Positions 34,569 through 43,252 of a stretch of 64,000 bases of DNA are shown here, one piece after another (the stretch's first letter is position 1; each line of letters opens with the position of its first letter). Made by a program: the position numbers and the translations under genes. The stretch is from positions 1 to 64,000 of the forward strand of contig DATAFH010000085.1 in NCBI GenBank assembly GCA_036257565.1, in the 5' to 3' direction. This DNA comes from DASSUW01 sp036257565. GTDB lineage: Bacteria > Actinomycetota > Thermoleophilia > Solirubrobacterales > Solirubrobacteraceae. The notes beneath the pieces are model-generated. The model made no database searches, was not told the DNA's origin, and saw nothing but the letters and a program-made list of their open reading frames with translations.

Positions 34569-35296
34569 GGGTCGCCTGCCTGCGGGGCCGCACGTCGGAC
34601 CGCACCGACGGTGCCGGCGCGGGCGCCGAGGCGCTGGCGCGGTCTCTCGGCGGCCGTGTGGTCGGTGAGGCGTCGCCCGGCGCGCCGCGCGACTGGTCCG
34701 AGGACCTGCCGGCCGCGCGGCCGGTGCTCGAGGCGGCCGCGGCCGAGGTGACGGCCGCGCTCGACGGCGGCGAGCTGCCGCTTCTCACCGCATCCGACTG
34801 CACGATCTGCATCGCCACGCTGCCGGCGGCCGCGCGGTGCGTGCCGGGGCTGCGCGTCGTGTGGTTCGACGCGCACGGCGACTTCAACGCACCGGAGACG
34901 ACGCCGAGCGGCTTCCTCGGCGGCATGTGCCTGTCCGCGGCCTGCGGCCGCTGGGAGGCGGGCTGGCCGGACACGCTCGACCCGCAGACGGTCGCCTTCG
35001 TCGGCGTGCGCGACCTCGATCCCGGCGAGCGCGTCGAGGTCGAGCGGGCGGGCGTGGGCGCCGGCGTGCCCGACGAGGGGCCGGTGTTCGTGCACCTCGA
35101 CGTCGACGTGCTCGACCCGTCGGTCTTCGCCGCCCAGTTCCCGGTGCCCGGCGGCCTCCAGGCGGCCGAAGTGCGCACCGTGCTGGAGCGGCTCCGCGAC
35201 GAGGACCGGCTCGTGGGGCTCGAGGTCACGGCCGTCGAGGACCCCGGCGCGGTGGACCTCGTCGCCGGGATGCTCGAGCCGGTGACGCGCCGATAG
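34553..35296 (+). CDS. Arginase/agmatinase-family ureohydrolase with an altered metal site
   Basis: 247 residues from GTG 34553, shorter than arginases (about 300). Two of the three manganese motifs are intact: WFDAHGDFN (Asp106, His108, Asp110) and HLDVDVLDPS (Asp183, Asp185). The first motif, normally GGDHS with a His ligand, reads ASDCTICIAT, placing Cys83 where the His should be. The substrate is unlikely to be simply arginine. Overlaps the enoyl-CoA hydratase gene by 16 bp and is likely co-translated with it. Confidence 0.8.
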   Translation: MDRPLRVACLRGRTSDRTDGAGAGAEALARSLGGRVVGEASPGAPRDWSEDLPAARPVLEAAAAEVTAALDGGELPLLTASDCTICIATLPAAARCVPGLRVVWFDAHGDFNAPETTPSGFLGGMCLSAACGRWEAGWPDTLDPQTVAFVGVRDLDPGERVEVERAGVGAGVPDEGPVFVHLDVDVLDPSVFAAQFPVPGGLQAAEVRTVLERLRDEDRLVGLEVTAVEDPGAVDLVAGMLEPVTRR

Positions 35297-35329
35297 CGAG
35301 CGTGCCGCCCGAAGGCGGCCCGCTGGAGC

Positions 35330-35557
35330 TACCGGACTGCTGCTGCGGCTTGCGCAGCGCCAGCGCTCCGTCGAACGTCTTGGAGCGCTTGACCTTCTTG
35401 GCGGCCACGCGGCTCCCGTCCTCGAAGAAGCCCGAGCGCGAGCGAGCCAGCGTGAGGCCCGCGTGCGCGGCGCCGTCGGACATCTCGCTCAGCGCCTTCG
35501 TGCTCAGGTTGGTGATGGTGTCGCAGGCCTGGTGCCGGCGGACACACCCCTGCGGTC
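35330..35557 (-). pseudogene. C-terminal remnant of a secreted M28 aminopeptidase
   Basis: Reading the minus strand, CVRRHQACDTITNLSTKALS then EMSDGAAHAGLTLA is the C-terminal signature of M28-family zinc aminopeptidases (usually CYHQACDT). The tail ARSRSGFFEDGSRVAAKKVK also fits. Nothing upstream encodes the catalytic domain and the natural stop is lost, so the frame runs on under the ureohydrolase gene. The 316-bp gap between ureohydrolase and carboxylase holds only this remnant. Confidence 0.6.
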
Positions 35558-35612
35558 CGCCAGGCGATTGGCCCAACCGTAGCGAATCGGGTCCGAGCAC
35601 TATGTTCCCCCG

Positions 35613-37160
35613 ATGCTCCGCCCCCTGGTCGAGGACCTTCAGGCACGCCGTGCGAAGGCGGCGCTCGGTGGCGGCGAGGAGCGCATCGCGCGCCAGCACT
35701 CGCAGGGCAAGCTGACAGCGCGGGAGCGGATCGCGCAGCTCGTCGACGACGGCACGTTCACGGAGCTCGGCATCCACGCCGGGATCCACCACTCGGTGCG
35801 CGGACTCGAAGACCGGGAGGCACCGGCGGACGGCGTGATCACCGGCTACGGGCGCGTCGACGGACGGCTCGTCGCGGTCTGTGCCTACGACTTCACGGTG
35901 ATGGCCGGCTCGATGGGGACGACCGGCGAGCTCAAGGTCGCGCGCCTGCGGGACCTGGCCCTGACCAAGCGGATGCCGTTCGTATGGCTGCTCGACTCGG
36001 CGGGGGCGCGCGTCCAGGAGGCGGTCGGCTCGCTGTTCGCCGGCTCCGGGCACCTGTTCCGGGAGGAGGTCGTGGCCAGCGGCGTGATCCCGCAGGTGGC
36101 AGCTTTGATGGGGCCGTGCGCGGCCGGCACGGCCTACATCCCCGGCCTCGCGGACTTCGTGCCGATGGTGTTGGGGCGCGGTTCGATGGCGCTCGCCGGC
36201 CCGCATCTCGTGCGCGCGGCGGTGGGGGAGGACGTGACGCAGGAGGAGCTCGGCGGCGCCCGCGTGCACTGCCGGACGTCCGGCGTCGGCGATCTCGAGG
36301 TCGCCGACGACGAGGAGTGCCTCGACCGCATCCGGGAGTACCTGTCGTACTTCCCGTCGCACTGCGGGGAGCGCCTGCCGGCGCGGGAGTGCGACGACCC
36401 GATCGACCGGATGGACGACGAGCTGCTCGACGTGCTGCCGGAGTCAGGGCGCCAGCCGTACGACATGTACGACGTGATCCGGCGGGTCGTCGACCACGGC
36501 GAGTGGCTCGACCTCAAGCCGCGGTTCGCCCGCACGATCATCACTTGCCTGGCGCGGATGGGCGGCCGGCCGGTCGGCATCGTCGCCAGCCAGCCGCGGC
36601 ACCTGGGCGGGATCCTCGACAACGACTCGGCCGACAAAGCGGCCCGCTTCGTCAACCTCTGCAACGCCTTCGGGCTGCCGCTCGTGTTCCTCGTCGACGT
36701 GCCGGGCTTCATGGTGGGCACGAAGGTGGAGGCCGCGGGGATCATTCGCCACGGCGCGAAGATGCTCTACGCGGTCGCCAACGCCACCGTGCCCAAGATC
36801 ACCGTGGTGGTGCGCAAGGCGTACGGAGCGGGCTACTACGTGATGAACGGGCGCGCCTACGAGCCGGACCTGATCGTCGCCTGGCCGAGCGCCGAGATCT
36901 CGGTCATGGGGCCCGAGGGCGCGGTCGAGATCGTGTTCCGCAAGCAGGTCGAGGAGGCGTCCGACCCGGCGGCCAAGCGGGAGGAGCTGGTGGCGGAATA
37001 CCGGGGGCTGATCGACGTCTACGTGGCCGCGCGCAACGACATGGTCGACGACGTGATCGACCCACGCGAGACGCGGCCGACGATCATCCGCGCCCTGGAG
37101 ATGGCCGAGGGCAAGCGCGTCCAGCGGCCGTGGAAGCGCAACGGCGTCGTCCCGGTCTGA
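35613..37160 (+). CDS. Acyl-CoA carboxylase carboxyltransferase subunit
   Basis: 515 residues, the PccB/AccD-type beta subunit that moves CO2 from carboxybiotin to an acyl-CoA. The N-half has ARQHSQGKLTARERIAQLVD and LLDSAGARVQEAVGSLF; the C-half has LVFLVDVPGFMVGTKVEAAG and RKAYGAGYYVMNGRAYEPDL, the two CoA-binding and oxyanion regions. Length fits propionyl- or methylcrotonyl-CoA carboxylases. The biotin carboxylase alpha subunit is not in the window; the solo carrier at 26.3 kb might partner it. Confidence 0.92.
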   Translation: MLRPLVEDLQARRAKAALGGGEERIARQHSQGKLTARERIAQLVDDGTFTELGIHAGIHHSVRGLEDREAPADGVITGYGRVDGRLVAVCAYDFTVMAGSMGTTGELKVARLRDLALTKRMPFVWLLDSAGARVQEAVGSLFAGSGHLFREEVVASGVIPQVAALMGPCAAGTAYIPGLADFVPMVLGRGSMALAGPHLVRAAVGEDVTQEELGGARVHCRTSGVGDLEVADDEECLDRIREYLSYFPSHCGERLPARECDDPIDRMDDELLDVLPESGRQPYDMYDVIRRVVDHGEWLDLKPRFARTIITCLARMGGRPVGIVASQPRHLGGILDNDSADKAARFVNLCNAFGLPLVFLVDVPGFMVGTKVEAAGIIRHGAKMLYAVANATVPKITVVVRKAYGAGYYVMNGRAYEPDLIVAWPSAEISVMGPEGAVEIVFRKQVEEASDPAAKREELVAEYRGLIDVYVAARNDMVDDVIDPRETRPTIIRALEMAEGKRVQRPWKRNGVVPV

Positions 37161-37190
37161 CTGGGGCGGGAGGTAGTCTCGCGCGCCGTC

Positions 37191-38347
37191 GTGATCGGCA
37201 TGGACAGCATCACGCTGCTCGGCGCCATCCCCGTCGGGCTCCAGATCTGGGACGAGGAGCCCGGCGGCGGGGTTGCGCTGCGCTGGGCGAACCACGACGA
37301 CGTGCGCGCGAGGTCGGCCGCGCGGCGGCGCTCGCCGCGCTGGCGGGCGAGGACGTGGACCGGTTCGCGGAGTGCGGCGAGGCGGGGTCGTGCCGCGTGC
37401 GCGCACGGGCGCTCGGCGACGGCGCGGTGCCGGTGAGCCTCGAGGAGTGCACGGCCTCGGGCGAGCCGCTGGACGCGGCGATCGTCGACAACCTGCACGA
37501 CGCGTTGATCGTCGTCGACATGGGCGGGCGGATCACGCGCGCGAACGCCGCCGCCGCGGAGCTGTGCGGGGTCCGCGGGCTGGTCGGCACGCGCCTGCGC
37601 GACGTGCCGATCGAGCTGCGCCGGCGCGGCGGCGCGCGGCTGGAGGCCGCCGCCTCACCCGCGCGGCGCGCACTGGCCGGGGAGACCGTGCGCGGCGTGC
37701 TGGTCCAGGTCGAGCGGGCCGACGGGAAAGCGCTGTGGGCGGAGGTCGACGCGAGCCCGCTGACGGATCACGACGGCCGCCCGTACGGCGCGCTCAGCAC
37801 GTACGCCGACGTGACGGGCCGGGTGGAGCGCGAGCGGCGGATCCTCCACGAGGCCGACACGGACGCGCTGACGGGGGTCGCGAACCGCCGGACGCTGCAG
37901 CGCATGCTGCATGCCGCGCTCGCGCGGGCCCGCGCGCACGGGCTGGTGGTCGCCGTGCTGGTCCTCGACCTCGACGGTTTCAAGGGCGTCAACGACCGGC
38001 TCGGTCACGCCGCGGGCGACGAGGCGCTGCGCGAGATGGCGGCGCGCCTGCGGCACGAGGTGCGCGAGCGTGACCTCGTGGCGCGGGCGGGCGGTGACGA
38101 GTTCGTGATCGTGCTCCCGGACCTGTCGTCGGCCGACGGGGTCGCCGACGAGGCCGTGGCGCGTGTGCGGGAGGCGTTCGCGGAGCCGCTCGAGGTGGCC
38201 GGCCGCCGCGTCACGCTGGGGGCGGCGGTGGGTACGGCGTGCTTCCCCGGAGACGCTGATGGCGCGGACGGCCTCGTTGCGGCGGCCGACCGCGCCATGT
38301 ACGCCCGCAAGGGATCAGTAGCGAGCCGAGCTGGCCGGGCGGCTTGA
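37191..38347 (+). pseudogene. PAS-GGDEF diguanylate cyclase gene with a frameshift near its start
   Basis: From GTG 37191 the frame reads ITLLGAIPVGLQIWDEEPGG then WANHDDVRA. A one-base loss near 37312 moves the rest to another frame, which continues GRAAALAALAGEDVDRF, a PAS domain (about DALIVVDMGGRITRANAAAA) and a full GGDEF domain ending at 38347. The active site reads RAGGDEFVIV, with DLDGFKGVNDRLGH metal ligands intact. Alternatively a GTG near 37357 starts a shorter, working cyclase. A real frameshift cannot be told from a sequencing error here. Confidence 0.75.
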
Positions 38348-38611
38348 CTCCCGCCGGCCGGCGACCGCGCGCCAGATGAGCAGCACGATCATCGTGCCGA
38401 TGATGGCCCCGATGATGCCACCGAGGTCGAACTTGTCGTCGTCACCGATGCCGAGCAGGCCCGTGAAGATGAAGTAGCCCAGCAGAGCACCGATGATGCC
38501 GAAGGCGACGGTCTGGACGAACCCCATGGGATCACGGCCCGGCAGCAACAGGCGGCCGAGGTAGCCGGCGATGATGCCGATGACAATCGCAGCAATGATT
38601 TCTCCGATCAT
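38315..38611 (-). CDS. GlsB/YeaQ/YmgE-family small membrane protein
   Basis: 98 residues with three hydrophobic helices: IIAAIVIGIIAGYLGRLLLPG, then a middle helix around GIIGALLGYFIF, then GGIIGAIIGTMIVLLIW. This is the transglycosylase-associated/GlsB family, stress-related small membrane proteins of unknown activity. The tail is longer and more basic than usual (RRESSRPASSARY) and overlaps the end of the convergent cyclase gene by 33 bp. Confidence 0.9.
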   Translation of the reverse strand: MIGEIIAAIVIGIIAGYLGRLLLPGRDPMGFVQTVAFGIIGALLGYFIFTGLLGIGDDDKFDLGGIIGAIIGTMIVLLIWRAVAGRRESSRPASSARY

Positions 38612-38629
38612 GGTCCCGGTCTACCCGAA

Positions 38630-39493
38630 ATGAGCCTGGCTGACCCGGTAATCCTCACGTGCGCGATCTCCGGCGCCGTGGCCGGTCGCGACCAGTGCCC
38701 TGCGATCCCCTACACGCCGCAGGAATACGCGGCCGAGGCGCGCCGGAGCGTCGACGAGGGCGCCGTGATGATCCACATCCACGCGCGTCAACCGGATGGG
38801 ACGCCGAGCCACAACGTCGAGGACTTCCGGGCCATCACGGAGGCCATCCTCGCCGAGGTGGGCGACGTGATCGTCAACTTCTCCACGGGTGCCGTGGGGG
38901 TGCCGGTCTCGAAGCGGATCGCGTACCTGCGGGAGCTGCGGCCGGAGGTGGCGGCGCTGAACATGGGGTCGATGAACTACGCGAAGTACTCGCGGCGACG
39001 GCGGGACTTCGTCTTCAAGGCGGTGTTCGAGAACTCGTTCGACACGATCCTCGCGCTGCTGGGGGCGATGAACGAGTGCGGCATCCGGCCGGAGCACGAG
39101 TGCTTCGACTCGGGGCATCTGGCCAGCCTTGATCCGCTCCTCGACATGGGGGTCCTGGAGCCGCCGCTGCAGGTCTCGTGCGTGATGGGGGTGACGGGCG
39201 GGATCCGGCCGACGGTGCGCAACCTCGGGCACATGGCTGAGCAGGTGCCCGCCGTGCCGCACAAGTGGGGCGTGATCGGGGTGGGGCGGAAGCAGTGGGG
39301 GCTCGTGGCCGCGGGGCTGGGACTGGGCGGCAACGTCCGGGTGGGGCTCGAGGACAACTTCTACCTGCCGGACGGGACGATGGCGCGCTCGAACGGTGAG
39401 CTCGTCGCGAAGGCGCGGGCCATGGCCGGGGACGCGGGGCGGCGCGTGGCCTCTCTCGAGGAGGCGCGCGAGATGCTGGGCCTGCCGCGGTGA
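38630..39493 (+). CDS. Beta-keto acid cleavage enzyme (BKACE, DUF849)
   Basis: 287-residue zinc TIM-barrel enzyme. BKACE proteins condense a beta-keto acid with acetyl-CoA to give acetoacetate and a new acyl-CoA; the type member cleaves 3-keto-5-aminohexanoate. VMIHIHARQPDGTPS holds two zinc ligands (His49, His51) and the NPTQ-like segment is NFSTGAVG. Actual keto acid unknown. It starts a three-gene unit: its stop overlaps the CaiB-type gene by four bases. Confidence 0.9.
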   Translation: MSLADPVILTCAISGAVAGRDQCPAIPYTPQEYAAEARRSVDEGAVMIHIHARQPDGTPSHNVEDFRAITEAILAEVGDVIVNFSTGAVGVPVSKRIAYLRELRPEVAALNMGSMNYAKYSRRRRDFVFKAVFENSFDTILALLGAMNECGIRPEHECFDSGHLASLDPLLDMGVLEPPLQVSCVMGVTGGIRPTVRNLGHMAEQVPAVPHKWGVIGVGRKQWGLVAAGLGLGGNVRVGLEDNFYLPDGTMARSNGELVAKARAMAGDAGRRVASLEEAREMLGLPR

Positions 39494-40719
39494 GCGCGCT
39501 CGAGGGCATCCGGGTGCTCGACCTCTCGCGGCTGCTGCCGGGCGGCTTCTGCTCGCTGCTGCTGGCCGACTTCGGTGCCGACGTCGTGAAGGTCGAGGAC
39601 ACGGGGATGGGCGACTACGTGCGGTGGGCGGCGCCGCGTGTGGCGGGCGCGGACCCGAGCGCCGCGGGGGCGATGTTCCTGGGCCTCAACCGGGGGAAGC
39701 GGTCGGTGCGGATCGACCTCAAGACGGCGGCGGGGCGGGACGTGCTCGTTCGGCTCGCTTCGGAGTCCGACGTGCTGCTGGAGTCGTTCCGGCCGGGCGT
39801 GATGGAGCGGCTGGGCGTAGGGTATGGGCGGCTGCGGGCGGAGAACCCGCGGCTCGTGTACTGCGCGATCACCGGGTACGGGCAGGAGGGGCCGTACGCC
39901 GGCCGGGCCGGCCACGATCTCGATTACCTCGCGCGCATGGGGCTGCTCGACATGACGGGCTCGTCCCCGGATGCCCCGCCGGTGCAGCCCGCCGGCCAGA
40001 TCGCCGACCTCGGCGGCGGCGCGCTGATGGCCGCCTTCGGGATCCTCGCCGCGCTGCGAGAGCGCGACCGGTCGGGGGAGGGGCAGCTCGTCGACGTCTC
40101 GATGGCCGACGGCGCGCTGTCGTGGCTCGTGATGGAGGCGGCGCGGGTGCTCGCGGGCGGGGCAGCGCGGGCGCGGGGGCGGGCCGAGCTGGGCGGGGGG
40201 CTGATCTGCTACCGCCCATATCGGTGCTCGGACGGCGGCTGGGTGGCGCTGGGCGCGCTGGAGCCGAAGTTCTGGGGGGCCTGGTGCTCGGGGGTTGAGC
40301 GGCCGGACCTGATCGAGCGGCAGTTCGATCCGGTCGGCTCGGAGGCGCATCGTGAGGTCGAGGACGTCTTCGCTGCCAGGACCCGTGCGGAGTGGGAGGC
40401 GTTCAACGACGAGCACGACTGCTGCCTCGAGCCGGTGCTCAGGCTCGACGAGGCGCTGTCGTCCGAGCTCGTCCGGGCGCGCGAGATGGTCGTCTCCGTC
40501 GACCAGCCGGGAGCCGGCCCCGTCCAGCTCCTCGGCACCCCGGTCAAGCTCTCCCGAACCCCCGCCGACCCGACCCGAGCCGGCGGCCCGCCACTGGGAG
40601 CCGACACCGAAGCGGTACTCACCGAAGCCGGCTACACGCCCGACGAGATCCACGAGCTCACGGCCACCGGCGCGGTCGCAGGCCCGACCACCACCGCCGA
40701 GGGCACCTTCCTCTCATGA
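39490..40719 (+). CDS. Family III CoA-transferase (CaiB/BaiF)
   Basis: 409-residue CoA-transferase from a GTG overlapping the BKACE stop (GTGA). IRVLDLSRLLPGGFCSLLLA and DFGADVVKVED open the fold, and the catalytic Asp is in GRAGHDLDYLARMGLLDMTG. Family members move CoA between carboxylic acids through an aspartyl-CoA thioester. With BKACE and a thioesterase it probably activates or releases intermediates of one pathway. Confidence 0.92.
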   Translation: MSALEGIRVLDLSRLLPGGFCSLLLADFGADVVKVEDTGMGDYVRWAAPRVAGADPSAAGAMFLGLNRGKRSVRIDLKTAAGRDVLVRLASESDVLLESFRPGVMERLGVGYGRLRAENPRLVYCAITGYGQEGPYAGRAGHDLDYLARMGLLDMTGSSPDAPPVQPAGQIADLGGGALMAAFGILAALRERDRSGEGQLVDVSMADGALSWLVMEAARVLAGGAARARGRAELGGGLICYRPYRCSDGGWVALGALEPKFWGAWCSGVERPDLIERQFDPVGSEAHREVEDVFAARTRAEWEAFNDEHDCCLEPVLRLDEALSSELVRAREMVVSVDQPGAGPVQLLGTPVKLSRTPADPTRAGGPPLGADTEAVLTEAGYTPDEIHELTATGAVAGPTTTAEGTFLS

Positions 40720-41522
40720 CGGATCCCGCGCGCGCGGGCGGCGGCTCGGATCCCGCGGCGGCGTTCTTCGTCCCGCTCGGGGGCGGCCGCTTCGTGGCGA
40801 CGCCTCACACCCGCGGGCCGTGGGATCCCGCTCATCAGCACGCCGGCCCGCCTGCGGCGCTGCTCTGCCGCGCGCTCGAGCGCTGCGACCCGCGCGAGGG
40901 GATGCTGCTCGCGCGGCTCACGTTCGAGATCCTGCGACCGGTGCCCGTTGCTGAGGTCGCGGTCAGTGCCTATGTTGTGCGGCCGGGGCGCTCGGTGCAG
41001 CTGCTCGAGGGAGAGCTGTCGTCGGAAGGGGAGCGGGTGATGACGGTGCGGGCATGGCGGGTAAAGGCGACGGACGCGCCCGACCGTCGCACGGACGGCG
41101 CGCCGCCGCCGCGGCCCAGCGAGGCGGCCGCGCCACCACGCGGCCTACGCGACTTCGGCTACGGCGACGCGGTCGAGCTGCGCTTCGCGGCCGGCGGCTG
41201 GGGCGTGCCCGGTCCGGCCACAGTCTGGACGCGGCTGCGCGTGGCGGTGGTCGAGGACGAGTCGCCGACCGGCCTCCAGCGCGTGCTCGCCGTCGCCGAC
41301 TCGGGCAACGGCGTCTCCGCCGTGCTGTCGTGGGACGACTGGCTGTTCATCAACCCGGAGCTCACCGTCCACGTGCTCAGAGAGCCGCTCGGCGAGTGGA
41401 TCTGCCTCGACGCCGAAACCACGATCGCCTCCGGCGGGGCCGGCCTCGCCAGCTCTGTGCTCAGCGACGACGAGGGCGTGGTTGCTCGCGGTGGACAGTC
41501 GTTGCTCGTTCTGGCTCGTTGA
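40716..41522 (+). CDS. Acyl-CoA thioesterase family protein (double hot-dog)
   Basis: 268 residues; the ATG overlaps the CoA-transferase stop (ATGA). The N-terminal half (QHAGPPAALLCRALER, then LTFEILRPVPVAEV) and the C-terminal half (VLAVADSGNGVSAVLSWDDW then LFINPELTVHVLREP) are two hot-dog folds, as in TesB-like acyl-CoA thioesterases. The catalytic Asp is likely in VADSGNG. Probably hydrolyses the acyl-CoA end product of this three-gene pathway. Confidence 0.85.
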   Translation: MTDPARAGGGSDPAAAFFVPLGGGRFVATPHTRGPWDPAHQHAGPPAALLCRALERCDPREGMLLARLTFEILRPVPVAEVAVSAYVVRPGRSVQLLEGELSSEGERVMTVRAWRVKATDAPDRRTDGAPPPRPSEAAAPPRGLRDFGYGDAVELRFAAGGWGVPGPATVWTRLRVAVVEDESPTGLQRVLAVADSGNGVSAVLSWDDWLFINPELTVHVLREPLGEWICLDAETTIASGGAGLASSVLSDDEGVVARGGQSLLVLAR

Positions 41523-41563
41523 CTCGGGGCGGTGGCTCTGCGGCCTACCGCTGTGTGCTGGGG

Positions 41564-41695
41564 GATGCCTTGAACGGCGAACTGCGCTGGGCAGGGAGGT
41601 GTTGGGGCGGGGCGGCGGTGAGGGCGCATAACCGGCCACGGACCCACACTCACACCGCCGCGCGGCCGGCCGCAGAGCCACCGCGCATTCGCCGG
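41564..41695. repeat. Copy of the modular repeat between convergent genes
   Basis: TTGAACGGCGAACTGCGCTG then GGCAGGGAGG (41571 on) is almost identical to the left-end module at 10.68 kb. It is followed by GGGCGCATAACCGGCCACGG, as at 30.0 kb, and by AGAGCCACCGCGCATTCGCC at the right. Only half an internal unit is present. It fills the gap between the thioesterase and the convergent secreted protein. Confidence 0.75.
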
Positions 41696-41731
41696 CGCAA
41701 GAGACGTGGTCTCGCACGGTTGCGGTTGAGG

Positions 41732-42301
41732 TCAGGCCGGCCGCCGAGCCCGCATCGCCACCGGCACCCGGAGCGACGCGCCGGAGACCGCGATCCAGAG
41801 CCCCAACCACACGACGCCCATGAACGCGATCGCCGCGGCCTTCGCGACCGGGAAGCCCGCGGGCGCTGCTTCGACGGGCGGCACGTGTGGGACTCGGACG
41901 GGCTCGCGGGCGGCGCTCGGCACGGCGGCGACGCCGACGGTCGGCACCTCGATCGGCGCCATGCGATGCGGCGTCGCGTCCGTCCAACCGTCCAACACCC
42001 GCGCCTTCCAGGTGCCGTTGGAGGGGAAGGTGACGTCGGCGACGTAGGTGCCCGGGCGCCCCGCGTGCTCGGCGAAGAACTGCCGCGTCTCGCCCCGGCC
42101 GTTGTCGATCAGCAGCCTCGGCCTCGCGTCGTCGAGCGGCGTGAGGCCGTGCTGCCTGACGACAAACGTGGCCCGCCACGTGTCGCCCTGGCCGATGCCG
42201 GCCGGTGGCGCGGCCACCTCGACGGTGGCCCAGCCGCCCGCGAGCGCGGTGGTCGGGAACGCGAGGACGACGAGCGCTGTGATGGCGGCAGCAAGCTTCA
42301 T
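41732..42301 (-). CDS. Secreted/membrane-anchored YtkA- or FixH-like protein
   Basis: 189 residues. Signal peptide KLAAAITALVVLAFPTTALA, an Ig-like domain (TWRATFVVRQHGLTPLDDAR and GTYVADVTFPSNGTWKARVL) and a C-terminal membrane helix (AAAIAFMGVVWLGLWIAV) with a basic end, so it is exported and held by its tail. The domain resembles the YtkA/FixH fold, linked in some proteins to copper or oxidase assembly; the role here is open. Confidence 0.75.
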   Translation of the reverse strand: MKLAAAITALVVLAFPTTALAGGWATVEVAAPPAGIGQGDTWRATFVVRQHGLTPLDDARPRLLIDNGRGETRQFFAEHAGRPGTYVADVTFPSNGTWKARVLDGWTDATPHRMAPIEVPTVGVAAVPSAAREPVRVPHVPPVEAAPAGFPVAKAAAIAFMGVVWLGLWIAVSGASLRVPVAMRARRPA

Positions 42302-42372
42302 ACCCCCGCTACACCTCTCGCCCCGAACCCGTTCCCATCCTGGCCACCCGGGTCCGGTCGGCGGACGCCGAG

Positions 42373-43191
42373 CTACCAGTGCACGTCGTGGCGCTCCATC
42401 ACGCCCCACGCCTCGCGCAGTGGGCCGGCGACGGGGAGGGTGCCGGTGAAGGCTCCGAACGGTTGCTCGTAGTCGGACCGCAGGAGCAGCAGGTTCTCCC
42501 GCCGCGAGCGAACCGCCTCGGGGGTGAACCGCAGCCCGCCGACCGACGACAGGTCGTCCGCGAACGTGACCGGGCCGACCTCGAATGGCCTGCCGGCGAC
42601 CCAGACTGTGCGCTCCGACGCCTCGACCGCGTCATGGATGCCCGCGACGAGGTTCCATGCGACCGGGGCGCCGGAGGAGGCGACGCCCACGCCGGCCGAC
42701 CACCGCCAGGCCGTGTGGCGCGCGTGGTAGCCCGCGGACTCGTCGACGATCGCGGCGAGGTCCAGCTCGTGCCGGGCACCGTCGACCTCCAGCCATCCGC
42801 GGGCGGCCGCGCCGCCGCGCTTGCGGGTCCACGCGTACTGGCGTCCGTGCGGGGAGATCACCTCGATCGGTGCTCCGTCCGAGAGCGCGAGATCGAGCCG
42901 AACCCGCCCGCCGGCGACCCGCAGCCGCCGCGAGTCCACGGTCACGCCGCCCCGCCCCCGCGCGGTCCGCGCCACCATCCGCCCGCGCGCGCGATCCCAG
43001 ACCGCCCACCACGCCACACGCACCGGCCCGACCCGGCCCCGCGCGGCGCACAGCATGATGTCCGGCCCGAAGGCGCCCACGTACGTCCACGCCTTGAGCG
43101 GCCGGCCACCGCGCCACGCCGGCATCTCACCCGGCGGCAGCGGCGGAGACGGCCGCCCGGGACCAGGACCGCGCCACGGTTGGATCGGCAT
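42373..43191 (-). CDS. DUF2804 family protein
   Basis: 272 residues from ATG 43191. The DUF2804 pattern is clear: LKAWTYVGAFGPDIMLCAAR, VAWWAVWDR near the start and NLVAGIHDAVEASERTVW in the C-half, with GLRFTPEAVRSRRENLLLLR and SDYEQPFGAFTGTLP at the end. Proteins of this family are soluble and functionally uncharacterised; some sit beside lipid genes. Divergent from the nitrilase gene, and both may be controlled through the palindrome between them. Confidence 0.85.
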   Translation of the reverse strand: MPIQPWRGPGPGRPSPPLPPGEMPAWRGGRPLKAWTYVGAFGPDIMLCAARGRVGPVRVAWWAVWDRARGRMVARTARGRGGVTVDSRRLRVAGGRVRLDLALSDGAPIEVISPHGRQYAWTRKRGGAAARGWLEVDGARHELDLAAIVDESAGYHARHTAWRWSAGVGVASSGAPVAWNLVAGIHDAVEASERTVWVAGRPFEVGPVTFADDLSSVGGLRFTPEAVRSRRENLLLLRSDYEQPFGAFTGTLPVAGPLREAWGVMERHDVHW

Positions 43192-43216
43192 CGCGCTGTA
43201 TCCTCCCGAACCCGGG

Positions 43217-43232
43217 TTGACTGACGAGTCAA
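43217..43232. promoter_or_regulatory. Palindromic operator in the DUF2804/nitrilase divergent promoter
   Basis: TTGACT and AGTCAA form a perfect 6-bp dyad around GACG, in the 61 bp between the divergent starts. A TetR-family regulator gene sits two genes away and is translationally coupled to the nitrilase, so it is the obvious candidate to bind here and control itself. Confidence 0.7.
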
Positions 43233-43252
43233 TCCGAGGGAAGGAGAACCCC

